This document shows positions 1-11,547 of a stretch of 38,062 nucleotides of DNA, piece after piece. A program made the translations under genes and the position numbers. Every line of letters begins with the position of its first letter. Positions within the stretch are counted from its first letter, which is position 1. Location of the stretch: the NCBI GenBank assembly GCA_004151065.3, contig NWUY0304968638.1:1-38062 (forward strand), in the 5' to 3' direction. The notes below the pieces were generated by a model that saw only the letters and a list, made by a program, of their open reading frames with translations, was not told the DNA's origin and made no database searches. This stretch comes from Larix sibirica (Eukaryota; Streptophyta; Pinopsida; Pinales; Pinaceae).

Positions 1-480
1 TACTTTAACTCTACGAACTAACTACACGAACTCTATATCTATATACCTCGAACTCACTTACCGCTATGGAACACACATAAATGGTTCCTGGTGGGCTGGA
101 CTGCACGGTTTGGCTGCTCGGCTTGGATAAGAGGCGAAAGGGCTTGGATACTCGACTGTGGCTGCTGCGCTATTCGACTGGACTAATTGAATGGGCTAAT
201 CGGCTTGGCTAATCAGTTTTTAGCTACCGCGCTGGGCTGGATACGGACAGTCAGTGCCTATAAACTACGGTCAGTTATAGCTCTACTCAGTCCAGCTATA
301 AATATGGTCAGTGCAGGAATAAGCTCTAGTAATGGAAGCTATACTCAGTGCATGAACCTAAAGAATCAAGTTCAACGTATATTTCACAGCATAAAACACG
401 GGACTAGTCATTGTTGTTGCAGCAGCCTCCGCCCCACCCGCAAACCTCGGATTATACTATATTATCTTTAGACAAGGACA
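1..480. repeat. Degenerate local repeat block (GGCTTGGATA / CAGTCAGTGC words)
   Basis: Short related phrases recur with changes: GGCTTGGATA twice around 121-150, GGGCTAATCGG followed by GGCTAATCAG around 194-215, and TCAGTGC, TCAGTTATAG and TCAGTCC phrases from 248 to 350. This looks like an old, heavily diverged short tandem repeat. The open frame at 187-471 (94 codons) runs through the block, has no recognisable domain and no homology that I know of, so I do not call it a gene. The same style, with GGCTATTGGC and GGGAATG words, returns at 37.1 kb. Confidence 0.4.
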
Positions 481-1359
481 CATCGAGCATTAAGTGAACA
501 CATCAATCAAATTATAAATTAAGGAGGTGAAGACAGCAAGTCAATCAATGAAATCAATCTTTTTTTCTATCAATCAAGAAGCCTGTAAGTCCTTTTAAAG
601 ACAATCATCAGTTAATTAAAACACATTCTCATTAGAGAGGAGGAACATTAACTCCTAAGGACCATTAGCTCATTAGGTTGCGACCACTGCCCCACTTATA
701 AACCCTGGGATAATGTATTCTTTAAGTCAATCAATGATGGATATTTCATTGTGGATTAACCATGAAGAGCAAAGTGAGCGAGAGGATGAGGCAAGCGCCT
801 CTTCGAAACCGTCCTTTATCACACTCACAAGGCAGCTTAAGCTGGGGTCTCCTACCAGCATCAAACCTGGATCTACTAGTAGTAGTGACAAAGAATCCTA
901 TAATGGAAGAGCTATAGACGCCCACCAGATAGTTTATAGAGCACATTGCCATATAAGTTAAGAGTGAAATGCCCACAAGCTAATCATGAAGCAAGCGTGA
1001 CACGCATACACGCACCTTGGATAGACCTTCACCATAAACAAAAACGCTGGACCTACAGCCTTCGTATGATAGGTTCAAAGTCCGCAGCATCCATAGTCTT
1101 TAGTATTGTCGATGCCTTCTTCATATATTATTTATGCGCATATAAATACCTCGCTCTGCTGACCAGACCCTTTTGCATTCCATATATAAAGTCCGAACTA
1201 TCAAGCGCACTGGATCTTTCCACGGCATAAGCTTTGGTGGCATAGGCCTCAGTTCTGTTCGACACAATCTATGGAAAATCCTATATACAATCCTATCCCT
1301 ATAACGCATGGTAAATATAGTATCCTAGAGCCAACATTGAAATGATATTTGTGGGAACA
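481..1359. other. Unassigned spacer
   Basis: No gene, RNA or strong repeat recognised. Open frames at 713-961 and 946-1230 are short, overlap frames on the other strand and show no domain. An AGGAGGAACATTAACTCC phrase near 640-656 resembles the words of the array that begins at about 1360, so the spacer may contain outlying fragments of that array. Confidence 0.5.
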
Positions 1360-1590
1360 TACTCATTATACTAAAAAGTAGGAACATTAACTAATGTCAT
1401 AACTAATGTCATAACATCATTAGCAGGAACACTAGCTTATGTAGAAACACTTACAAGCTGGAACGCTATTTGCCAACTTGTTGGAACGCTTGTTGGAACA
1501 CTCATAATTGCATGTGCTTCTAGGAACTCTAGCTAATGTCGGAAACTTATAGGAACACTTACAGATACCGAAACAGATCTTAAAGGGGAA
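1360..1590. repeat. Degenerate GGAACACT / CTAATGTC array
   Basis: The phrases GGAACATTAACTAATGTC, AACTAATGTCATAAC, GGAACACTAGCTTATG, GAAACACTTACAAGC, GGAACGCTTGTTGGAACAC, GGAACTCTAGCTAATGTC and GGAACACTTACAG follow one another. They share a core of roughly GGAACACT-(T/A)-GCTAATGTC at an irregular spacing of about 20-40 bp. ACTAATGTCATA is directly duplicated near 1390-1412. The pattern fits a short tandem repeat that expanded and then diverged. No coding potential is seen. Confidence 0.55.
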
Positions 1591-1659
1591 TAACTATATG
1601 TTAGAGCATAGCTCCTAGTGGTATGTACATTCGAAGTAAGAACACGTACAAATGCTATT

Positions 1660-2100
1660 TAATAAATAGGTGCTGGGTAAATTACTACCTTAGCTGCTGG
1701 TTCTTCAACTGCCATATGTACTGAGGTAGCTCGGGAGACATGGTCAAAGCCCGTACAGTGGTCAGTGGTAGCTAGCCCAACATCTAGGTAGCAACAGAGC
1801 AGTGCCCACAATAGGTGCTTCTTCATACGAAGCTAGGGGATTTACTGCTTAAACTACTGCTTTTACTTCTTAGTCACCAACACCTGGAATTAAACCTGGA
1901 ACCGGATCAACTCCAACCGGGTATGCTTTAACAACTGGCTATGTAATTGGTTCATAAACTTGGTCACCCTAGTAGCCTCTGCTTTATTTGTCTATGCCTT
2001 TGCCGCAGCCTATGTCTATATTACCTCTGGCTATGGCTATGCCTATACCTATGTTACCTTTGCCCCTGTTGGTGGAAGAACCACTGCTTCGGGGTAAACA
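1660..2100 (+). repeat. Triplet-patterned low-complexity block, including a TATGCC-rich stretch
   Basis: From about 1668 the plus strand reads in one frame as short runs of Gly, Thr, Ala and Ser codons broken by stops (for example PGTGSTPTG near 1894-1925). From 1980 to 2070 it becomes a run of TATGCC, TATGTC and TATGGC-like hexamers. The block lies directly beyond the 3' end of the element A coding remains. It looks like a decayed trinucleotide or hexanucleotide repeat and not a gene: no open frame of useful length crosses it. Confidence 0.45.
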
Positions 2101-2129
2101 AATCCGAGGTTAGTAACTGGATCTGAAAT

Positions 2130-2910
2130 GACTGCCTCCACCTTAAATGGATCCACCATGATCCCGTGCTTTGACACTAGAAATCCAAGTAAGCGCCAGT
2201 AACGACACAAAATATGCACTTGTGAGGATTCAAATGAATCTTATAATACCGGCATCTATCAAATACTGCACGAAGGTGAGCTGGATGTTCAGCCCTCTTT
2301 CTTGAATGGGCAGTGAGTCGTCGAGATAAGATTCAACAATATTTTTTATGTCGTGAAATGCATACGACATGGCCCACTTCAAAGTGGCTCTAGCATTTTG
2401 AAGGCCAAACAGCATCTTCCGGTAGGAAAAAGTGCCCCAAGGACAGATAAAAGCAGTTTGATGTTGATCTTCAAGTTTGATCTGAATCTGATTATAGCCG
2501 GAGAAACCATCCATAAAGGATAAAATCTCGTCTCCAGCACAGTGATCGATAATCTGGTCAATGAAAGGCATAGGATAATTCTCTTTTGGGCACGCCTTAT
2601 TCAGATCTTTCAAATCATTACAAACTATAATGTTGCCCTGCTTTTTGTCTACTGGAATAGGGTTGTACGCCCATTCCATCAATGGGACTGGAGAAATGAA
2701 ACCCGCCTTAAGCATTTTATCTATCTCTACCTTAATAGCAGCCGCTTTCTGGGGGTTGACCGGTCCTAGCTTCTGTCGAACAGGTTTTATATTCGGGTAT
2801 GTCTTAATCTCGTGTTCGACAATCCGGGGGTCAATACCTGGCATCTCTTCATAGTACCAAGCAAAAATGTCACGATATTCTTTTCAAATACTAGTATACG
2901 TGGCTATTTT
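2130..2910 (-). pseudogene. pol: Reverse transcriptase domain of element A
   Basis: The open frame 2844-2230 (204 codons) carries most of a Ty3/Gypsy RT. In order it shows the MPGIDPRIVEHEIKTYP entry, KPVRQKL, KAGFISPVPL, NKACPKENYPMPFIDQIID, the SFMDGFSGYNQI motif with its catalytic Asp, FICPWGTFSYRKMLFGLQNA, and the catalytic box YLDD. Directly after YLDD a one-base loss shifts the frame; the expected continuation (HSRKRAEHPAHLR, LNPHKCIFC) is read in the next frame to about 2225. A second shift precedes GFLVSKHGIMVDPFKVEA at about 2185-2130. The catalytic Asp residues seen are retained, but GA(T)F-type residues after the NA motif have drifted (ARATLKWAMS). It is a relic that lacks the RNase H and integrase that should follow. 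Confidence 0.92.
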
Positions 2911-2913
2911 TTA

Positions 2914-3309
2914 TTAAGAACAATCTGCTCCAATAAAAACGTTCTCAACAACGCCGAGAGTTCTATAAATATAAATCGGTATGGTTTTCGAGATGTTATC
3001 CATGTTCCCCTCTGCAAACACATCATGTGTTGAGGTGGGACACCTATACCAGTTGACATTTCCTTCTTTAGCGAGATCGCATTCATCATTCTCCAATTCA
3101 TTGAGATCGTTGAGAAAAGAAGATCGATGGTGCATATCTTCCCATGGTCTCTCTGGATCGATCATGGCCTCAAGAATGGCTTCATCGGATGGCAAGACTG
3201 AATCCAAAGGATCTATATGAACTGAAGAACTCAAAGCCCAAACGTGCGAGGTATAACAATCTTTCTCCTCCATAAGTGAAGGATCTTTATTGTCATCTAC
3301 GACATTCAA
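2914..3309 (-). pseudogene. Pol linker upstream of RT in element A
   Basis: An open frame of 131 codons holds family-typical pre-RT sequence: DPLDSVLPSDEAILEAM, PWEDMHHRSSFL, AEGNMDNISKTIPI and ENVFIGADCS. In plant Ty3/Gypsy polyproteins similar acidic linkers lie between the protease and the RT. The frame ends after ADCS. An interrupted stretch (KEYRDIFAWYYEEMPG at about 2895-2835, with a stop just before it) bridges to the RT. Translation as a separate protein is unlikely; this is a piece of the polyprotein. Confidence 0.75.
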
Positions 3310-3890
3310 TTGAATGGCCTGGTAAGCTATTTCAGCCGCAGATAGGGGGGGGAAGCCATGCCTATGAATCCAACCGTCTCAGTCGTAGCTTTCAGGTCTG
3401 GCAATGTCCATGGATCGTTGAAATATCGAGTTTTGAAGTGAGTTTCACTAATCTCATGGCCATTGGCGATTGATTATCGAAATCGCATACACACGTCGAG
3501 TTTCCGCAAGCAACACAGGTGCTGGAAGGTAAAAAGTTCCCATAAATGACGGATACATTACAACCCCCATGTTGGTACCTTCCAGTAAGGAATTTCCAAT
3601 CAATGGGATGTTAGGTCCTGTCGATACTGAGCCATGCTTAAAAAAGTCCATCTTGTAAATAGTTACAATCCTCCCTTAAAAAGGAAAGCAGATGACGCGA
3701 AAAACTATGGAAACCACAACTGTCATGGCATAACTCCAACTGCGTTCTAAGAGAAAGTTGTAGTCTAAAGGAGCATCGACTACTTCCACTTCAACGGATA
3801 CAACTTTGCCTCCAAGCTCGACTGAGAGAGCAGGTATAATCCCATGCGGTTTAAAGGTATGAACATCAAACCCTAATAACCAGAACTATC
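3310..3890 (-). pseudogene. Protease-like region of element A
   Basis: Read on the minus strand, 3880-3720 encodes a segment ending in DAPLDYNFLLERSWSYAM. Its YNFLLERSW core resembles the C-terminal YN-LLGRPW signature of retropepsin-type domains in plant gypsy elements. A DDSSG sequence lies at about 3880-3895, followed by a stop. A clean D-T/S-G active site is not visible, so the catalytic site is either lost or naturally divergent in this family. The open frame 3651-3454 continues the polyprotein (NIPLIGN, SFMGTFYLPAP). At about 3425-3310 a DPWTLP segment and a PLSAAEIAYQAIQ segment can be read in shifted frames. The frames are broken by several indels and the whole is not translatable as one protein. 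Confidence 0.7.
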
Positions 3891-4199
3891 ATCTGCAAAC
3901 AATGAGACATTACCACTTATTTTGCATTGATGTTTTACATGTATTTTGCAGGTGCCCTGTACCCAATGTGAATGAAGTTCAGCTATACAAAATAATCATT
4001 ATAACCAACATGTCATAACCATAGCATTGTCATTAGCATGAAACCATTACAACCATCGTCCATGTCAACAGCATAGATAAACTTAAATAAGCATGAACAA
4101 AGCATCATAATGAACAAGACTGCCATAACCAGATGATAATCCTTATCGCTCCAGTGCACACTAGTTGGTGGGCCCATTAATAGCCTATCTAGGAAATGA

Positions 4200-5724
4200 T
4201 TGGCAAGACAACTTTACCAATGGCGAGGTCAAGCAATTCAGGTGGCGGAACATTTCAGCAGCATATTGAAAGATTTCCTTAAGCTGGGTAGAATTCAACT
4301 TAGGGGCCCCTGCCCAGCTTCCTTAATCTTTCCGGGTTCCACAGCATCTGGACCCGTGCGCACCCCTCCTCTGGTCACAGCATCATTCAGCTTAGCATTC
4401 TCCATCGAGGCTCTGGGTTCGGAATACACCAGATTAGCCATTCTCTGTCTGTTTCGAGCTTCCCACTTTTATATAAGATCTGGACAGTCCTCTACTGTAT
4501 GACCATTAGTCCTGCAATGAGAACACCAGGGTCGTCGAGGTAGCAAGCAATCCCTAGCCATATGCCATAGTTAATCACAATTTCAACATCGGACAGGTCC
4601 AGACCTTCCACCCGAGCGACCTCTTCTGTAACCTCCTCGCCCACGTCCTCCTCCTCCTTGCGGGTCATCTGATACTCTGAAGGAGGTTCTGTAAAGTCTG
4701 TCAGCTAAAGATGCCAAAGCTCTGACTTATCTGTACTGTGGGCTTAATATCCACAAAAGTAACAATGTACAGTGTTGGAACTGAGGAGTATTTCTGCAAA
4801 ATGGGGCAATGCCTTGTATCCCCCAAAATTTCCACAAATTGAACAGTATTCACCTGAAGAGGCCTGCGGACCCAATGTAGAACCTTGGAAAGGTGCCAGG
4901 TTATGAAAAGGCGCAGCTACTGCCACCTGCGCAACTCCAGTTGCAGTACCCCCACCAAAAGGAGGCATGGAAGGGTTATGAACAGAGCCTCCCCTCTTCA
5001 GAGGACACTCCATAGCTATATGTCCTTCAGTCCGACACCCTGTGCACCATAATTGTTCCCCGGTTACTTTAGGTTTATGAAAATTCTGGATCTGTTCAGT
5101 TAAGGCAGCGATCTAACTCTGTATCTGAACCAACTCCGGAGAAGCTCCGCTATACGCAGCCCCTGGTACCCCGCCATAGACTCAATCCTCTGGGCCTGCT
5201 CCAAAGCTTTTCGAGGATCAGCTAGCTTCTGCTGTGTAAAAGGAATTCTAGTCAAGGGTAGCAACCCTTTAAGAAACTACTCCTTGTGTTGACTCTCTGG
5301 AATCCTATATGGTAGTTTTCCATGAAGTCTATCAATTTTCGGGCAGAATCCCAGTTTATCCCACTACTTGCTTTATCTCTTTTAATTCAGCTATGCTCTA
5401 CTGTCTTAGGTTGCTTAAATTCGGTAATGAATTGAGTCTTTACCTCAGCGAGGGTAAGAGGTATCCAATTTGGCGGGTTATCTATAAATTGAATATACCA
5501 TTGCAGGGCAAAGATAAGATGTGGCAACTAAGTACAATAAAAGGCTTATTGTAAAGTGTAGCCACTTGTTTGAAAAGCCCTAAGAGTTGTCTGGAACTCA
5601 ACCAGCTTACTTTGATCTTTGGTTCCCTTAGATCTCCATATTATTCACAAATAAACCAGTGTTGCTCCGCATCTTTTTCCCCTCTTCCCCAAAACTCAGG
5701 TAACCTCATAGGTGATCTCGCCAT
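4200..5724 (-). pseudogene. gag: Gag of element A, with five zinc-knuckle positions
   Basis: The start is placed at the ATG at 5724. It is followed by an opening MARSPMRLPEFWG and a DAEQHWFICE segment that resembles the N-terminus of plant gypsy Gag. A stop lies at about 5641 and further frame changes follow. Downstream come nucleic-acid-binding knuckles of type CX2CX4HX4C. Knuckle 1 (5005-5046) is intact, CTGCRTEGHIAMEC. Knuckle 2 (4801-4845) keeps the first two Cys but loses His and the last Cys. Knuckle 3 (4723-4764) contains a stop and ends in Ser instead of Cys. Then comes an Arg-Gly-rich stretch (about 4612-4690). Knuckle 4 (4547-4588) has all four ligands but two in-frame stops. Knuckle 5 (4484-4525) is intact, CSHCRTNGHTVEDC. 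Knuckles 1-3 and 4-5 are in different frames, so there is an indel in or near the Gly-rich part. After knuckle 5 a conserved YSEPRASMENA / TRGG segment can be read to about 4340. Confidence 0.85.
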
Positions 5725-5819
5725 CCTTTTAGGTTATATAAAAAGAAATCCCCTCGGTCCAGGTTGCGTAACTGGTCCACTAGTTCCTCTGCTACTACTA
5801 CTGTTATCCAGCAAAACAT
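5725..5819. other. Leader side of element A gag
   Basis: Between the gag ATG and the AAGCTTA-rich block lies about 95 bp without a recognisable LTR end, primer-binding site or coding domain. The boundary between element A and the next block is therefore not defined at base level. Confidence 0.4.
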
Positions 5820-8800
5820 AAAATTGAAAATAAGGGGAAATAACTGAATGTACCTTAGTATTTAAAGACGCCAGTACGTATGGTAATAATAACGTGTAAG
5901 CTCTTAACACATAAGCCCAACATCATAGTAATTTATACTTACTAAGCAGTATGATCTCTCATATCTTATGGGATTAAGCTTGTAAAATATAAGGGATAAG
6001 TACACGAGACTAGTAATGGTGATTCATATTACAGGTTCCAGTATTTACATGTAAGTAAAGCCCTAATGATTCTATCGTATTCAATATGATCAAAGGTTAT
6101 GGTAATTTAGAAATCAAATTATTGTTACCCTTATTACTTGTATTCCAATAGAACACTAGCTTAATGGGATTAGTAGTGATAGTTGAAACAGGTGTGCATA
6201 GTGATTACGAGTTCTACATGCTTACTCTGATTACTGATGCCGAGTAACACGATTGATGTTATCATAGCTTATGTATGGGTCACTCTTAGCTAAATGATGA
6301 TATGCAATCACTGAATACGGATACTAAGTATTGATACCACTTATTCCCTAATCTATAACTCTCTTATCTCTAAAGTATTACCTATTACTTATGGGAATTG
6401 CTATGATCTAATCAATGAATCTTATTCCCCAAGTTACTGCTATATTAGATTAGATTGGTATAATTAATAGGGAAACACTTAGCTGGTTAGTAGAGATGGG
6501 AAACATATATGGTAGTATAGATAGTAATGTTCAGCTATTATTATAATACTACCTGCTTATTGAGCTTATCCTGTAATGGTTACATATCACTTAGGTTACT
6601 GGTTATGTGTTGTGGTTAGACTAGATTCTACAAGTGTCATTAGTGATCACTGATCTTGTATAAGTATAACACAAGGTATCATAACTATTGGTTCGATATG
6701 TACCTAATCTTATGGCTATGACGCTTCTCGTAATTACGACAAGTATGCTACGTGATGAAACTAGTTAAACAGACTGGAACCAAGCTGCTTGGATATGGAA
6801 GCTTATGGCAACTACTTATACTTATGTAATTTATATAGGATAAATACGTATGAGCTCTTTACGTGCAATCTTAATAGTACAGATTATAAGGTCCAAGTAA
6901 ATAAGTAATCTGTAAACCTCATGAGATTAGTATCTGTAATCCCGTAATCATTGTTATACTTACCGTGAACAAGAAGAACATTTCATTCAGCTGCATATGA
7001 CTCTAATCCAAGTAGTGTAATGGAACAAACTTACCTATACTCTTATCACCCTTATTATGGAAACACAATGGTTTTATCATTACTAGTAACATTATTACAG
7101 AGCTAAGACCTTACTATCTAGCTTATCATTGATTAGGGAATCTAACCCATCTTGATAAGAGTTCTATTTATTATTGGAATAGTAGTGATGATAAGGACCT
7201 TATAAGCAACAATGTTGTGCTTTCATTATGCTATGGTAGTGTAATCATTAGTGTTGTACAGATATAACATCCTTAGTAATACTGGTCTCATAATAGTACG
7301 GAGCTTTCAATGATCTTTGCTATCCATTACTTATGTGGAAACAAGTAAAAGTAATAAGCTATGTTCTTAATTACTGTAATTACGTATCTATCAACCACTA
7401 GTTATGCTTATCTCTCTGCTCTTATCCTAGTATCTTAGCTCATAGAGTTATAATGGTGTATGTATTATGGATATGCTTGTACTCCTATCATGCACAGAGT
7501 TATACCTATCTATAGGGTTATACAATAGCCATCATGTAGAGATGTGGTAAAGCTTCTCTAAAACAGTGTTACATAGCTTTATGAGACTGATACTCTGATC
7601 ACCATAGCTTTGTAAAAATCCAAATCAAATTGACCTAAAGCTTATCTTATACAGCTTTTTTCTCCAGGGTTGAGCTTTATCCGTATTTGAAGTAGTCTGA
7701 TTCCACTTGTATTTATTTTATTAGAATATGAGACCTATATGTATGCCTATTCATTCATACTGAGATCTTACGCTGTATAGGGCACTAATTACGGATATAA
7801 TGGTAATGAATCTACATAACTAAGCTCAGCTGTAATAATAATACCTTTATTCCACTGGTTCGATTACAGTAAATCCACATAATGATTCCAGCTATATTAG
7901 AAATATATCTATAGATGTAAGCTGTGTTCCTTATTACTCCTATCTAATCCATGTATTTACCTTAAGAATTGCTTATATTAGGGATAATACGTGTGATTAA
8001 ATTGGTACGAATTCCATTATATCTGGGAAAGCTGACTAGTATGGATTGGTATCACATGATTACTATATGCTATTACTTGCTTTAGGGGTACACTCTTTCA
8101 CCTTATTAGTTTCATTACCATTAAGATCAGCTGTATCATAGCTTATGTAAACTCGTATCTTATTAGTACTATTCCAGTCATTCTATCTAATGAACCACAC
8201 TCAATTATATAGCATATACGATTCCCTTTAGTTCATCATATCAGATGATTCACACAGTATAATACTTCAACTTGGTTGTTTGTGGTTGTGTATAAGTAAT
8301 CCCATGGATATCATAGTATAAGCATAACCATAATAAGGCAATAGAGTATTTGAAATGAATGATATATAGATACCACTTCCAAGTTGAAGAACATGATAGC
8401 TCGATGACTGGTAAGGAATAAGAGATAGCAATGGACTTACTACGATAGGTAGTTTTATATAAGCTGGTTGTTACATATTAGGTAGGTAATATCACATCAT
8501 ATAAGCTCATAGGGTAATCAAGCTAGATCATGTGTGATGCTCTGTGTTCTCCATATGCGTGAATGCCATTGATATTGAACAGGTATACTTACTGCTCTAA
8601 CAGGATCTGTGTTTTAACCCCATGTATTCCATTATGTGAAAGAGCGTGTATGATATGTTCAAGCTTTCATCTTAGTTATACCACTAACAAGCTGTAGATT
8701 ACGTTACTTATGTTCTATACTGGTTAGGTTCCATAGATAAGCATGATGATTATAGATAAGCATGATGATTATGGAATTACACTGGTATGTTTATCATAGG

Positions 8801-11300
8801 GAAATCAAATACGATAAGATCAAGATGTTACATTACCTCTGCTCTCATTGTTACTAAGGTCACTTAGGGAAACATAGAAGCTCACTACATAGGACATAGC
8901 TCATAGGTATCTCATATTCATACGATAAGCACATGAAATCTGTACTAGTAACTCCATCAGCTTGGTTGAATATACAGAATACGTCTCGATTCTACAAGTA
9001 GCAGATGATATGGAATCCCAATACCATTACTTTTATTATGCTAGTAAGAGGTTAGAGCTTTAACTATAAACATTATAGGAATATCACTTAGTATGAGTCA
9101 TTGCTTGTAAGCTTACTACTTACATTACCCTTTTTCTCTTGGAAACATGGTTCAGAGCTTCTTGTTACAGTGATTGGTTCTATATTACTAGTAAGCTTAT
9201 GGTACTTACAACGTATATAAAGTACATAGTTAAGCTTAGGGTGATCGATGAATGATTAGGCATATACTTGATATAAGTTTAATGGAACAAGCTTATGCGG
9301 GAATAACACTCAGTCATAAGCATGATATGTATGATCAGTGTTGCCATAATGTAATCCGAACCCAATACATTCCCTTATGTAAAGCAAGCAGATGATAACG
9401 AACAACCCATTACCTGCGTAAACATAGTGCTGATTATAACTCCATATTCAAATGGTTATTCTTACTTGTCCTATCTATTTAGGTAAAGGTTACTTAGGGT
9501 TATACTTAGCTTATAGAGTTAGATACGATGAAACCTATACATTACTATAACATGGATAATATCAGTGAACGTTGTATCAACATAATGTACAGTATTACTC
9601 TTGCTTATAACATTGAAACGTTTACTTTGATTACCCTAACTAAGCTTATTGCCATATATAAACTCATACCTTATTACTGGCTCTGTAATGCAGTATCATA
9701 ACTAATAAGCCTATATGGAATTAGAGAATACACTAGCTTACTATCAATCCCGTAGAAGAAGTGAGAGATGTTTTAACTTATGAACACTGATAGCTTGGTC
9801 AAGCTTTAATACTGATATCACTTAAAGGTTAGACATAAGAAAGCTGCATATTGAATGAGTTGTAGTATTAAGCTAACCCCTATGTTACTCGACAGCTATT
9901 TACTAGTGCTTATGATTACAATGGTTATAAGAGTTTAACCAATGGACTCCAGCTTGACATGTTATACCGCAGTCATTACCCATATTAGCTTATGTGTGAT
10001 AATTAGGGGAATACACTGTGCTGATACACTCTCAATATACGCTAATCGTATAACATCAAGCATCATTAATTACAAAGAGTGTGTGGGCGTAGAGCTAAGG
10101 TCAACGGTTCTCATTAACAACACGTGAATAAGGAGGATCAATCATTGATTACTATAAACCAATGACAGTAATGCTATATGATACTGTTTATACTGGTTAT
10201 TACTCAGCCTAACAAGGCTCATTGATTAGTGAACAGCTTGTACTATGCTTGTTATTGATTACGATGGTATTTTATATTCATAATAGAACTAGTATGAACA
10301 CTGATCTTACAGCACCTGTATTAAGAGTATAAGCTCATGTACGAAACCAAATAAGGGTCTCAGATTAAGCTATACCGAAAAGTATCAATAGTGCTTTTTC
10401 TTCCCTTTTCATGAATAGTGTTTATTATGGTAATGCTTATAAAATGTAGTTAGCTTACATAGATCGTAAGCAGTAAGTAGTGTTTACTTAAGCTTGTCTA
10501 ACTAAGCTAGTACTAATGTCATAGAGATCATAACATGACACAGTATCCGTAATAAAGTACACTAATAAGGGGTATGCATAATATAGTAATGAATAGCAGC
10601 TTGTTTTAATACCATTGATTCCTGGTTTCTAAGCTGTAACAAAACATATGATCAGTATTTATATGTCGATATAAGTGAATACAAGAGACTTAATTATGAC
10701 TACTTTATATTGTAGTGTTATAACTTAGGATAAATACGTATTACAGTAATAAGGTGAAACACACCACTCTGTACAGACTAGTTATAATGCTTGAACATGA
10801 TGAACCATTTCCATGTATTACTAAGCTGATGGTGATTAGTTACTGTGTTATATTGGTAAGCTACTAGCCTTATATGTAAGCATAACTTATACCAATCTAC
10901 TAATTAATTAAGCTTATCGTAATAACTCGTACTCATAACAACAAGATAGTTTCCCTATATAAGCTCGTGTTTACTGATATAATGGTATTAGAGCTATGAC
11001 TCTTACCAGCCTCTTTGTTATGATTGATTATATCATATTCCTGTATCAGTACATGACCACACTTATACTTTGACACATAGTAATGGCACTCAATCTATGA
11101 CCTATTTGATAGGGTAAGCCTGTTTTACAACAAACTAAGGATCATAAGTAGAGCAGAAGAGTAAGTACAATGGCAACTAAACCACAAGTGATCCCATTAA
11201 TACCATATGGTTTCAAGCCCATACAAAGCTTAACATGCTTACATATCGTGTATGAAACTAACACAGGTCTGTTATTACATAATTATCATATAGGGTATAA
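5820..11300. repeat. Long AT-rich block built of AAGCTTA / GTAATC / TTACTAG words, almost free of open frames
   Basis: About 5.4 kb reads as an endless recombination of a few words: AAGCTTA, ATAGCTTATG, GTAATC, TATTACT, GGAATAC, TAAGCATGATG. By hand count AAGCTT occurs about 14 times (5976, 6799, 7550, 7638, 8661, 9109, 9193, 9232, 9289, 9642, 9801, 10490, 10910, 11226), against fewer than ten found in the other 32 kb. AGGATAAATACGTA occurs exactly at 6837-6850 and 10727-10740. A perfect 19 bp tandem duplication lies at 8733-8770. Only one open frame above 60 codons (9942-10127) occurs in it, because the favoured words carry TAA, TAG, TTA and CTA. I see no gene, tRNA or rRNA. Best reading: a short-period tandem repeat expanded to kilobases and then heavily diverged. 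Confidence 0.6.
8733..8770 (+). repeat. Perfect 19 bp tandem duplication
   Basis: The unit ATAGATAAGCATGATGATT is present twice head to tail (8733-8751 and 8752-8770) without a mismatch. It is the clearest recent duplication inside the AAGCTTA-rich block and shows that slippage or local duplication has acted there after the rest of the block diverged. Confidence 0.9.
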
Positions 11301-11319
11301 TTTATTAGGGTTTGGTTGA

Positions 11320-11547
11320 TTGGGCGGGAAACCCTTTCTAACTATCCAAGCTAGAAACCCGAAACCTTTCCAGTTGACTTATCACTTATATAGTTCTACC
11401 TTTCTCTCAATAACTCTTGTCTATCATGGATCTGATACATTTATTCCTACCATCGGCTCTCTACTATCTCTGTGTGCCTTTGCTATTTCTTTTTCCATTC
11501 TCTTTCAGTCTCTTTGCTACGTTTACCATCACCGATCCTTCATGTAG
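11320..11547 (+). CDS. Doubtful open frame, 75 codons
   Basis: A hydrophobic open frame rich in Ser, Leu and Phe (FQLTYHLYSSTFLSITLVYH, then SLLSLCAFAISFSILFQSL) with one or two stretches that could span a membrane. I do not recognise it. It sits at the edge of the AAGCTTA-rich block, where sequence composition changes, and no conserved neighbour supports it. Pyrimidine-rich DNA gives such frames by chance, so it is listed only as a candidate. Confidence 0.12.
   Translation: MGGKPFLTIQARNPKPFQLTYHLYSSTFLSITLVYHGSDTFIPTIGSLLSLCAFAISFSILFQSLCYVYHHRSFM

Larger units (their letters stand above)
2130..5724 (-). mobile_element. Element A: degenerate Ty3/Gypsy retrotransposon relic (gag-pol)
   Basis: On the minus strand the order is gag (5724 to about 4200), a protease-like and linker region (about 3890-2914) and reverse transcriptase (2910 to about 2130). 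This is the 5' half of a Ty3/Gypsy gag-pol. RNase H and integrase are not found beyond 2130, where sequence changes to low-complexity repeats. I recognise no LTR, primer-binding site or polypurine tract. Several frameshifts and in-frame stops make it non-functional. The best preserved part is the RT frame at 2844-2230. The insert from about 3900 to 4190, between gag and the protease-like region, has no domain I can name and could be family-specific sequence or a later insertion. Confidence 0.9.
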
